Assembly: GCA_005883235.1 (NCBI GenBank)
Contig: VAYE01000003.1
Location: 1-11,294 of the forward strand
Reading direction: 5' to 3'
Length of the DNA: 11,294 nucleotides
Source: Actinomycetota bacterium
GTDB lineage: Bacteria; Actinomycetota; Thermoleophilia; Gaiellales; Gaiellaceae
The stretch's first letter is position 1. Each line of letters opens with the position of its first letter. The notes under the pieces are model-generated. The model worked only from the letters and a program-made list of their open reading frames with translations. It did not search any database and was not told the DNA's origin. A program made the position numbers and the translations under genes. Positions 6,264 to 11,294 of the stretch are shown here, in pieces.

Positions 6264-8123
6264 ATGTCGTTCCGGGGTCCTCTCATCGTCGTCACGGCGC
6301 TCGCGGCGTCGCTACTGCTGCCCCGGGGAGCGGCCGCGGCGCTGACCTTCGGCGACTGCGGCAAGGGCGCCGTCGAGTGCGGGACGGTCACGGTGCCCCT
6401 CGACCGGACCGGCGCGACGCCGGGGACGGTCTCGCTCTACGTCGAGCGGCTACGCGCCGGCGGCACACCCCGCGGGGTGATGTTCCTCATCGCAGGGGGA
6501 CCCGGTCAGGCCTCCGCGAGCGCCTTCGACCTGCAGGCCCAGGGGGAGTTCCTGCGTGCCCAGTTCCCCGGCTACACCCTGATCGCGTTCGACCCGCGCG
6601 GCACCGGGCGCTCGGGCGTCCTGCGCTGCCCCGAGTTCCAGAACGAGCCGGCGGCCTCCCCCGCGCGGCAGCAGGCGCTCGTGGCGACGTGCGCGAACGA
6701 GATCGGCCCGGCGCGGAGCTTCTACTCGACGCGCGACCACGCGGACGACATCGACTCGGTTCGACAGGCGCTCGGCGTCGACAAGGTCGCGCTGTGGGGG
6801 ACGTCGTACGGAACGCAGCTCTCCGTCGCCTACGCGTACACCTACCCGCAGCACGTCGAGCGCCTGGTGCTCGACTCCGTCGCCGATCCGGCCGGCCGCG
6901 ACCCGTTCGCGCTGAACGATCTCCAGGAGATGCCGAAGGGCCTCGCCGCGCTCTGCAACGCGGGGGTCTGCAGGAAAGCGACACCGAACTTCGTCCGTGA
7001 GGTCGTCTCGATCGCGAACCGCCTCGCCGCGCGCCCGCTCAAGGGACCGATTGCGCGGATCGGCGGGGGCACCCGGACGGTTCAGGCGACCGGCGTCGAC
7101 CTGCTGAGCGGCGCGGTGCTCGACTCCGACCTCAATCCCGGCCTCGCCGCCGAGCTTCCCGCGGCCGTCCATGCGGCGTTGCACGGGCAGCCGCGGATGC
7201 TGCTCCGCCTCGTCGAGCTCGACCGCCAGTCGTCGATCCTGCCCACCGAGGATCTGAGCATGGGCCTCCTCGCCGCGACCGTCTGCGACGACGGCCCGTT
7301 TCCGTGGCAGCAGAGCACGCCGCTGGCGCAGCGCACGGCGCTCTACGACGCCGCGCGGGCGGCGCTGCCTGCCGGCGCGACCGGCCCGTTCGGGAAGTGG
7401 GCGGCGGACATCGGGCCCGCCGCGCTCTGCCTGCTCTGGCCGGCGCAGCCGGCGCGCCAGGGGGTCGGGCCCGGCCCGCTGCCCAACGTGCCGGTGCTCG
7501 TGTTCGCAGGCGACCGCGACCTGCGGACGCCGGCGGCGACGGCCGCCGACGTGGCTGCGCGCTTCCCGCAGGGCCACCTCGTGATCGCGCCCGGCGTGGG
7601 TCACAGCGTGCTCGGAGCGGACCTGTCCGGCTGCGCAGAGAACGCAGTCAAGACGTGGCTCGCCGGAGGAGTTCCTCCGACGCGCTGCACGCGGTCGCCG
7701 CTGCTCGTCCCCCAGGTGGCCTCGTTCCCGGCCTCGGTCGCCGCGGTCAAGCCGGTGGGGGCGGGCGGTCTCCGCGGGCGCACGCTGAACGCGGTCTCGA
7801 CCACCCTGCACGAGGCCGTGGCGACCTGGGGCGCCGGCTTCGCGGGCTTCGAGCAGGCGCCTCCCGCGCTCGCCGGGCCCTACGGCGGCACGCTGAAGAT
7901 CTCGGGGGTGAACTTCTCGCTCGTCCGCTACAGCGCGATCCCGGGACTGCAGGTGAGCGGCGCGCTGAAGCTCTTCAGGCCCACGTCGGGCTCGCTCTTC
8001 CCGCTCAGGTTCGTCGGCTCGATCACGGTCAGCGGGGCGAAGGCCGCGCACGGCCGCCTGCAGGTCGGGCGGTCGACGCTCGCGGGCCGCCTCAGCGGAC
8101 GGCGCGTCCGCGGGCCTTTCTAA
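6264..8123 (+). CDS. Secreted alpha/beta hydrolase, S33 (tripeptidyl aminopeptidase/SlpD-like) family
   Basis: A 619-residue exported protein. Residues 1-26 form a signal peptide with a hydrophobic core (LIVVTALAASLLL) and an AAA cleavage site. The alpha/beta-hydrolase fold follows: oxyanion region IAGGPGQ (76-82), AFDPRGTGRSG (108-118), nucleophile elbow GTSYG (Ser181), acid AGDRDLRTP (probably Asp419) and GVGHS (His447). This order and the TAP-like C-terminal lobe match secreted S33 exopeptidases and hydrolases of actinobacteria. A beta-rich extension of about 130 residues (490-619), rich in Gly and Ser, has no motif I can name. Several Cys (33, 40, 122, 143, 231, 236, 341) may pair as disulfides outside the cell. 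The substrate is unknown; aminopeptidase is a family guess. It is divergent from the DUF2520 operon and overlaps the following GNAT gene tail-to-tail by 32 nt. Confidence 0.9.
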   Translation: MSFRGPLIVVTALAASLLLPRGAAAALTFGDCGKGAVECGTVTVPLDRTGATPGTVSLYVERLRAGGTPRGVMFLIAGGPGQASASAFDLQAQGEFLRAQFPGYTLIAFDPRGTGRSGVLRCPEFQNEPAASPARQQALVATCANEIGPARSFYSTRDHADDIDSVRQALGVDKVALWGTSYGTQLSVAYAYTYPQHVERLVLDSVADPAGRDPFALNDLQEMPKGLAALCNAGVCRKATPNFVREVVSIANRLAARPLKGPIARIGGGTRTVQATGVDLLSGAVLDSDLNPGLAAELPAAVHAALHGQPRMLLRLVELDRQSSILPTEDLSMGLLAATVCDDGPFPWQQSTPLAQRTALYDAARAALPAGATGPFGKWAADIGPAALCLLWPAQPARQGVGPGPLPNVPVLVFAGDRDLRTPAATAADVAARFPQGHLVIAPGVGHSVLGADLSGCAENAVKTWLAGGVPPTRCTRSPLLVPQVASFPASVAAVKPVGAGGLRGRTLNAVSTTLHEAVATWGAGFAGFEQAPPALAGPYGGTLKISGVNFSLVRYSAIPGLQVSGALKLFRPTSGSLFPLRFVGSITVSGAKAAHGRLQVGRSTLAGRLSGRRVRGPF

Positions 8124-8679
8124 GCCGCGACTCCAACGTCGCCTTCACCTCCGGCCACTCGTCGTCGACGACGGCGTACCAGGCCGAGTCGCGCCGCTCG
8201 CCGCCGCGCACGAGCATGTGCTTGCGGTGGATGCCCTCGAACTGCGCGGGGAGCGCGGCGAGAGCGGCCCGAGCCCGCTCGTTCCTCGCCTCGGTCTTGA
8301 ATTCGACACGGCGGCAGCCGAGCGTCTCGAACGCGTGCCTGAGCAGGAGGTACTTCGCCTCGGCGTTCGCTCCCGTGCCCCAGGCCGACGGGTTCATCCA
8401 CGTGGACCCGATCTCGAGCCGCAGGTGCTCGGGCGCGAGGCTCATGTAGCTCGTCGAGCCGACCGCCTGTCCGCCGACGAAGACCGTGAATGGGGCACGC
8501 CTGCCGGCCTCGGTCTCGGCGAACGTCTCGTGCAGCCATTCCTCCGGGTTGCTCTTCGCCATGAAGCGCCAGACGCGCTTGTCGGCCGCGGCCGCCCGGA
8601 GGCCCGCTTCGTGCTCGTCCCGCAGCGGCTCGAGGATCACGAGCCGCCCTTCCAAGCGCACCCAGAGGCCCGGCCACAT
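8092..8679 (-). CDS. GNAT-family N-acetyltransferase (RimJ/RimL-like)
   Basis: A 195-residue GNAT protein of the RimJ/RimL type. Residues 10-20 (EGRLVILEPLR) form the first strand. GSTSYMSLAPEHLRLEIGSTWM (74-95) supplies the central strands. PSAWGTGANAEAKYLLLRHAF (98-117) is the acetyl-CoA loop and helix, with W-G-T-G-A-N standing for the usual R-G-x-G. VEFKTEARNERARAAL (125-140) is the strand before the final helix. Relatives acetylate protein N-termini or small molecules. No substrate can be inferred here and no neighbour suggests one. The ATG at 8679 lies about 6 nt from a plausible -10, implying a leaderless mRNA. The 3' end overlaps the secreted hydrolase gene by 32 nt. Confidence 0.9.
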   Translation of the reverse strand: MWPGLWVRLEGRLVILEPLRDEHEAGLRAAAADKRVWRFMAKSNPEEWLHETFAETEAGRRAPFTVFVGGQAVGSTSYMSLAPEHLRLEIGSTWMNPSAWGTGANAEAKYLLLRHAFETLGCRRVEFKTEARNERARAALAALPAQFEGIHRKHMLVRGGERRDSAWYAVVDDEWPEVKATLESRLRKARGRAVR

Positions 8680-8685
8680 GCATCA

Positions 8686-8713
8686 ATTCGAGCACATTTG
8701 CGACCTGTCCGAA
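8686..8713 (-). promoter_or_regulatory. Putative promoter of the GNAT gene
   Basis: On the minus strand a -35-like TTCGGA (8708-8713) and a -10-like TCGAAT (8686-8691) are 16 nt apart. The -10 ends 6 nt before the ATG at 8679, so a leaderless transcript fits. It overlaps the divergent FmdB promoter, so the two may compete. The -35 match is weak. Confidence 0.38.
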
Positions 8714-8727
8714 CTGCTGCCTAGACT
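8698..8727 (+). promoter_or_regulatory. Putative promoter of the fmdB-udg-tsa gene group
   Basis: TTGCGA (8698-8703) and TAGACT (8722-8727) are 18 nt apart, matching four and four of six consensus bases. The -10 ends 9 nt before the FmdB ATG at 8737, predicting a leader of 0-4 nt. The GAGG at 8731-8734 is too close to the ATG to act as a ribosome site. Confidence 0.5.
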
Positions 8728-8736
8728 CCCGAGGCG

Positions 8737-8943
8737 ATGCCGATCTACGAGTACGTCTGCATGGAGTGCGAGTCCCACTTCGAGGAGCTCGTCCGGAACG
8801 GGCACGACCCCGGCTGTCCGGACTGCGGCGCCGAGAACGTGCGGAAGCAGTTCTCCGTGTTCGCGACTCACGGCACCGCCGTGGAGCCAAGCTTCGGCGG
8901 AGGTGGAGGCTGTTGCGGCGGTTCGTGTGGCTGCGGTCACTGA
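8737..8943 (+). CDS. FmdB-family putative regulatory zinc-ribbon protein
   Basis: A 68-residue protein with the FmdB/CxxC_CXXC_SSSS opening MPIYEYVC, a zinc ribbon from Cys8-x2-Cys11 and Cys27-x2-Cys30, and a flexible tail of glycines and cysteines (55-68: a Gly run, Cys59-Cys60, Cys64, Cys66, final His68). Members are annotated as putative transcription regulators after FmdB of methylotrophs, but their role is generally unproven. The Cys-rich tail could bind additional metal. It leads a run of plus-strand genes and its 3' end overlaps the likely start of the UDG gene. A TAGACT -10 sits just upstream. The short length is normal for the family. Confidence 0.92.
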   Translation: MPIYEYVCMECESHFEELVRNGHDPGCPDCGAENVRKQFSVFATHGTAVEPSFGGGGGCCGGSCGCGH

Positions 8944-9592
8944 GTCGGTAGCGAGAGCCGACGAGCTCGGCGGGCTCGCGGCGGCCGCGTCGGGCTGCAC
9001 GCTCTGTCCGCTCTCGGCCGGGCGGACGCAGGTCGTGTTCGGGGCCGGCGATCCGGCTTCCGACCTGATGTTCGTCGGTGAGGCGCCGGGGTTCCACGAG
9101 GACCAGCAAGGCGTGCCGTTCGTGGGCCAGGCGGGCAAGCTCCTCGAGCGCCTGCTCGCCGGGATCGGCCTCGAACGCCGCGAGGTCTACATCGCGAACG
9201 TGATCAAGTGCCGCCCGCCCGGGAATCGCGACCCGCAGCCGGAGGAGATCGAGGCGTGCGAGGGCTACCTCTTCCGGCAGGTGGAGCTGATCCAGCCGCG
9301 CGTCGTCGCGACGCTCGGCAACTTCGCGACCAAGCTCCTCTCCGGGAAGCCGACCGGCATCACGCGCGTCCACGGCCAGGAGCAGGAGACGACGGTCGGC
9401 CATCGCCGCGTCCTGCTCTACCCGCTGTACCACCCCGCCGCGGCGCTCTACACGCCCGCGATGCTGAAGGTGCTCGAGTCGGACTTCGCCCGCCTGCCGG
9501 AGCTCCTCGGGCGCGAGACCGCGCCGCCGCCGCCGCCCGAGCCGCTGCTCCGGGTCGTCGCCGAGGCGCCGGTCCAGCTCGGACTCTTCTAG
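8927..9592 (+). CDS. Family 4 (4Fe-4S) uracil-DNA glycosylase
   Basis: This enzyme removes uracil from DNA as the first step of base excision repair. About 221 residues show four cluster cysteines, Cys24-x2-Cys27 (CTLCPL), Cys95 (IKCRPPGNRDP) and Cys111. The family 4 active-site block GEAPGFHEDQQGVPFVGQAG is at 51-70 and the HPAAALY motif at 169-175 (His169). The N-terminus is uncertain. I chose GTG 8927, which overlaps the FmdB gene by 17 nt and gives about 23 residues before the first Cys, as in relatives. GTG 8903 is an alternative, and neither has a good ribosome site, so coupling to FmdB is likely. After the catalytic domain comes a proline-rich linker (PPPPPEP, about 200-206) and the extreme C-terminus QLGLF (217-221), resembling the pentapeptide that binds the DNA polymerase III beta clamp. 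tsaE starts 17 nt downstream. Confidence 0.94.
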   Translation: MAAVTESVARADELGGLAAAASGCTLCPLSAGRTQVVFGAGDPASDLMFVGEAPGFHEDQQGVPFVGQAGKLLERLLAGIGLERREVYIANVIKCRPPGNRDPQPEEIEACEGYLFRQVELIQPRVVATLGNFATKLLSGKPTGITRVHGQEQETTVGHRRVLLYPLYHPAAALYTPAMLKVLESDFARLPELLGRETAPPPPPEPLLRVVAEAPVQLGLF

Positions 9593-9609
9593 TCCCTACC
9601 CTTCGGGGC

Positions 9610-10065
9610 ATGCGCCTCGAGACGTCGTCGCCGGAGGAGACCGAGCGGGTGGGGGCGGCCGTCGCGGCTGAGCTCGAGCCCGGCGACGTCGTCACGGTCG
9701 CGGGCGAGCTCGGCGCGGGCAAGACGACCTTCGTGCGCGGCGCGTGCCGTGCGCTCGGCGTAGCGGCTCCGATCACGAGCCCGACGTACACGATCGGTCA
9801 CCGCTACGAGGGGCGGATCCCCGTCTCGCACCTCGACCTCTTCCGCTTCGCCACCGTCTCGCCGGCGGAGTGGGGGGACCTCGAGCCCTACTTCGACGGA
9901 GCCCTCGTCTTCGTCGAGTGGCCCGAGGCGGCGGGCGACGGGCTGCCGCCGGTGCGGCTCGGCGTTCGGATGGCCCATACGGGTCCGGGTAGACTGATCG
10001 CTCTCGAGGCCGCCGAGAAATCCCTGCTCGAACGCATCTTCCGCGGTGCTGATTCTCGCCTTTGA
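9610..10065 (+). CDS. tsaE: tRNA t6A synthesis ATPase TsaE
   Basis: TsaE (YjeE) is the P-loop ATPase that works with TsaB and TsaD in making N6-threonylcarbamoyladenosine at position 37 of ANN-decoding tRNAs. The 151 residues, normal for the family, contain Walker A GELGAGKTT (32-40), ITSPTYTI (55-62), HLDLFR (74-79, Asp76) and VFVEWPE (100-106). The ATG at 9610 gives the standard N-terminus. No ribosome site is visible, since the GGGG nearby is too close. A weak -10-like TACCCT (9597-9602) lies 7 nt upstream, so an internal leaderless start is possible, although read-through from fmdB-udg is as likely. The 3' end overlaps tsaB by 20 nt. Confidence 0.96.
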   Translation: MRLETSSPEETERVGAAVAAELEPGDVVTVAGELGAGKTTFVRGACRALGVAAPITSPTYTIGHRYEGRIPVSHLDLFRFATVSPAEWGDLEPYFDGALVFVEWPEAAGDGLPPVRLGVRMAHTGPGRLIALEAAEKSLLERIFRGADSRL

Positions 10066-10642
10066 CACCGCCACCGACGTGGCCTCGACCGCACTCGTGC
10101 GCGACGGCGAGCCGCTCGGCGAGCGACGCTCGCGGGCGGTGAGCGTGCTCGCCGACGCGCACGCTCTCCTCGCCGCGGCGGACGCCGAGCCTGGCGATCT
10201 CGACGCTCTGGTGGTCGGCACCGGGCCGGGCAGCTTCACCGGGATCCGGATCGGGCTCGCCACCGCGCGCGGGCTCGCTCTCTCGCTCGGTCTCCCGGTC
10301 GCGGGCGTGTCGACGCTCGACGCGCTCGCCGCGGGCGCGCCGGGCGCGATCCCCGTGGTCGACGCTCGTAGACGCGAGGTCTTCGCGTTGCTCGACGGCC
10401 CGCGCTGTGTCCGCCCCGAGGAGCTCGAGCTCGGGCCGGGCGCCGTCTGCGTCGGCGACGGCGCCGTTCGCTACCGCGCCGTCTTCGAGGCGATGGGGGC
10501 CGAGGTGCCGCCGAAGGGGAGCGACCTTCACGTTCCGCGGGCGCACCTCCACGTCGCCCTGGCGCGCGACTTCGGGCCGGCCGAGTCGGTCGAGCCGATC
10601 TACCTCCGCGTGCCCGATGCCGAGCGGGCGGTCGCCCCGTGA
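10046..10642 (+). CDS. tsaB: tRNA t6A synthesis protein TsaB
   Basis: TsaB (YeaZ) is the inactive ASKHA-fold partner that dimerises with TsaD in the threonylcarbamoyl-transfer complex. The 198 residues include the first strand [13 protein letters not shown] (2-14), the characteristic [19 protein letters not shown] (60-78), [13 protein letters not shown] (104-116) and the conserved end [10 protein letters not shown] (184-193). The GTG start at 10046 lies inside the tsaE end (20-nt overlap). The TGA stop overlaps the rimI GTG (GTGA). It is a little shorter than E. coli TsaB (about 230), in the C-terminal half, which is common in actinobacteria. Co-expression with tsaE and tsaD fits complex assembly. 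Confidence 0.96.
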   Translation: MLILAFDTATDVASTALVRDGEPLGERRSRAVSVLADAHALLAAADAEPGDLDALVVGTGPGSFTGIRIGLATARGLALSLGLPVAGVSTLDALAAGAPGAIPVVDARRREVFALLDGPRCVRPEELELGPGAVCVGDGAVRYRAVFEAMGAEVPPKGSDLHVPRAHLHVALARDFGPAESVEPIYLRVPDAERAVAP

Positions 10643-11109
10643 GCGAGCTCCGCTTCAGGCGCCTCGAGCTCCGCGACCTGGCCACGGTCGAGGCGATCGA
10701 GCGGCGCTCGTACCCGACGCCGTGGTCCCGGTCGATGTTCGCCGGCGAGGTCGCCAAGCCCTCGTCGATCTGTCTCGGCGCCTTCGATGCCGAGTCCGAC
10801 GTGCTGCTCGGCTACCTCATCATCTCGCGGTACGTCGACGCCTGGCACGTGATGAACGTCGCCGTCGAGCCGGAGCACAGGCGGCGTGGGATCGCGACCG
10901 CGCTCCTCGACCGGCTCTTCGAGCTGACGGCGGCGGACGGCCGCCGCGGGTACACCCTCGAGGTCCGCGTCTCGAACACGCAGGCGATCGCGCTCTACGA
11001 GCGGCTCGGCTTCGAGCCACGCGGCATCAGGCGCGGCTACTACACGGACAACCGCGAGGACGCGCTCGTCATGTGGAAGAACCCCGTGCGCGAGCCGGCG
11101 CGCGGATGA
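10639..11109 (+). CDS. rimI: Ribosomal protein S18-alanine N-acetyltransferase RimI
   Basis: A 156-residue GNAT enzyme that acetylates the N-terminal alanine of ribosomal protein S18, and possibly other N-termini. It shows the N-terminal [24 protein letters not shown] part, strand [10 protein letters not shown] (71-80), the acetyl-CoA loop [10 protein letters not shown] (81-90), and the C-terminal block [29 protein letters not shown] (107-135) followed by the EDALVM strand. This end is typical of RimI rather than RimJ/RimL. It sits between tsaB and tsaD, the usual bacterial arrangement, with 4-nt overlaps on both sides (GTGA and ATGA). The GTG start is therefore well supported. Confidence 0.94.
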   Translation: MSELRFRRLELRDLATVEAIERRSYPTPWSRSMFAGEVAKPSSICLGAFDAESDVLLGYLIISRYVDAWHVMNVAVEPEHRRRGIATALLDRLFELTAADGRRGYTLEVRVSNTQAIALYERLGFEPRGIRRGYYTDNREDALVMWKNPVREPARG

Positions 11110-11294
11110 CCTCGAGGATCCTCGCGCTCGAGACCTCCTGCGACGAGACCTCGGCGGCCGTCCTCGACGGCGGGCACGTTCGCTCGAACGTCGTGTCCTC
11201 GCAGGCCGACCTGCACGCCCGGTTCGGAGGCGTCGTCCCCGAGGTCGCGTCGCGGCGGCACCTCGAGCTCGTGTCCCACGTCGTTCGCGACGCG
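11106..11294 (+). CDS. tsaD: tRNA t6A transferase TsaD, N-terminal part cut by window end
   Basis: The first 63 codons of TsaD (YgjD/Gcp), the ASKHA enzyme that transfers the threonylcarbamoyl group from its adenylate to A37 of tRNA. The opening [17 protein letters not shown] and the following [24 protein letters not shown] are hallmarks of the family. Both metal-binding histidines and the rest of the protein lie beyond the window or at its very edge. The ATG at 11106 overlaps the rimI stop (ATGA), completing the tsaE-tsaB-rimI-tsaD run. No sign of damage in the visible part. Confidence 0.96.
   Translation, partial: MTSRILALETSCDETSAAVLDGGHVRSNVVSSQADLHARFGGVVPEVASRRHLELVSHVVRDA

Noticed and set aside
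6450..8051. A 533-codon minus-strand frame opposite the secreted hydrolase
   Set aside because: Arg-rich, motif-free and entirely antisense to a gene with clear signal peptide and catalytic motifs.
8120..9433. A long minus-strand frame spanning the GNAT, FmdB and UDG genes
   Set aside because: Its translation is low-complexity and it overlaps three well-supported genes. The GNAT protein is read in a different frame.
9988..9996. TAGACT-like hexamer inside tsaE as a tsaB promoter
   Set aside because: It lies about 50 nt before the tsaB GTG with no convincing -35. tsaB overlaps tsaE by 20 nt, so coupling explains its expression better.
1..11294. CRISPR array, tRNA/rRNA, prophage or defence system
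   Set aside because: No regularly spaced repeats, no RNA gene signatures and no defence or phage proteins were seen. Nearly all bases are assigned to housekeeping genes.

Overview
The window is a high-GC bacterial chromosome segment. GTG/TTG starts, 1-4 nt gene overlaps, near-absent 5' leaders and protein style suggest an actinobacterium, perhaps of the Thermoleophilia (Gaiellales/Solirubrobacterales). That placement is inference from style only. Gene content is mostly conserved housekeeping. I see no RNA gene, CRISPR array, phage, toxin-antitoxin or defence island, and no previously undescribed multi-gene system. The most interesting signals are small ones.

Layout. (1) 1-390: the 3' part of an HUH/Y1 (REP-associated tyrosine type) transposase cut by the window edge. 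It has no stop of its own near its expected end and runs out of frame into uvrA. (2) 351-3905, plus strand: a LexA/SOS-like box (GAAC-N4-GTTC) overlaps the -35 of an apparently leaderless uvrA, followed by a Yip1-type membrane protein whose GTG start overlaps the uvrA stop. (3) 3852-6195, minus strand: a tight operon DUF2520 dehydrogenase-panC-panB, giving ketopantoate formation, a candidate ketopantoate reductase and pantoate-beta-alanine ligation. A perfect 19-bp palindrome lies inside panC. (4) 6264-8123, plus: a secreted S33-type alpha/beta hydrolase/peptidase. (5) 8092-8679, minus: a GNAT acetyltransferase. (6) 8737-11294, plus: an FmdB-type zinc ribbon, a family 4 uracil-DNA glycosylase with a sliding-clamp-like C-terminal tail, then tsaE-tsaB-rimI-tsaD (the last cut by the window end), mostly overlapping and probably one transcript.

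How the genes work together. uvrA (nucleotide excision repair) and the UDG (uracil excision) are the repair functions. panB, the DUF2520 gene and panC form a near-complete pantothenate branch lacking panD. TsaB, TsaD and TsaE are three of the four proteins of bacterial tRNA t6A37 synthesis (TsaC is not here), and RimI is the ribosomal S18 alanine N-acetyltransferase that commonly travels with them. Two convergent pairs overlap at their 3' ends (54 and 32 nt), leaving no intergenic room for a terminator. No gene-free stretch exceeds about 65 nt.
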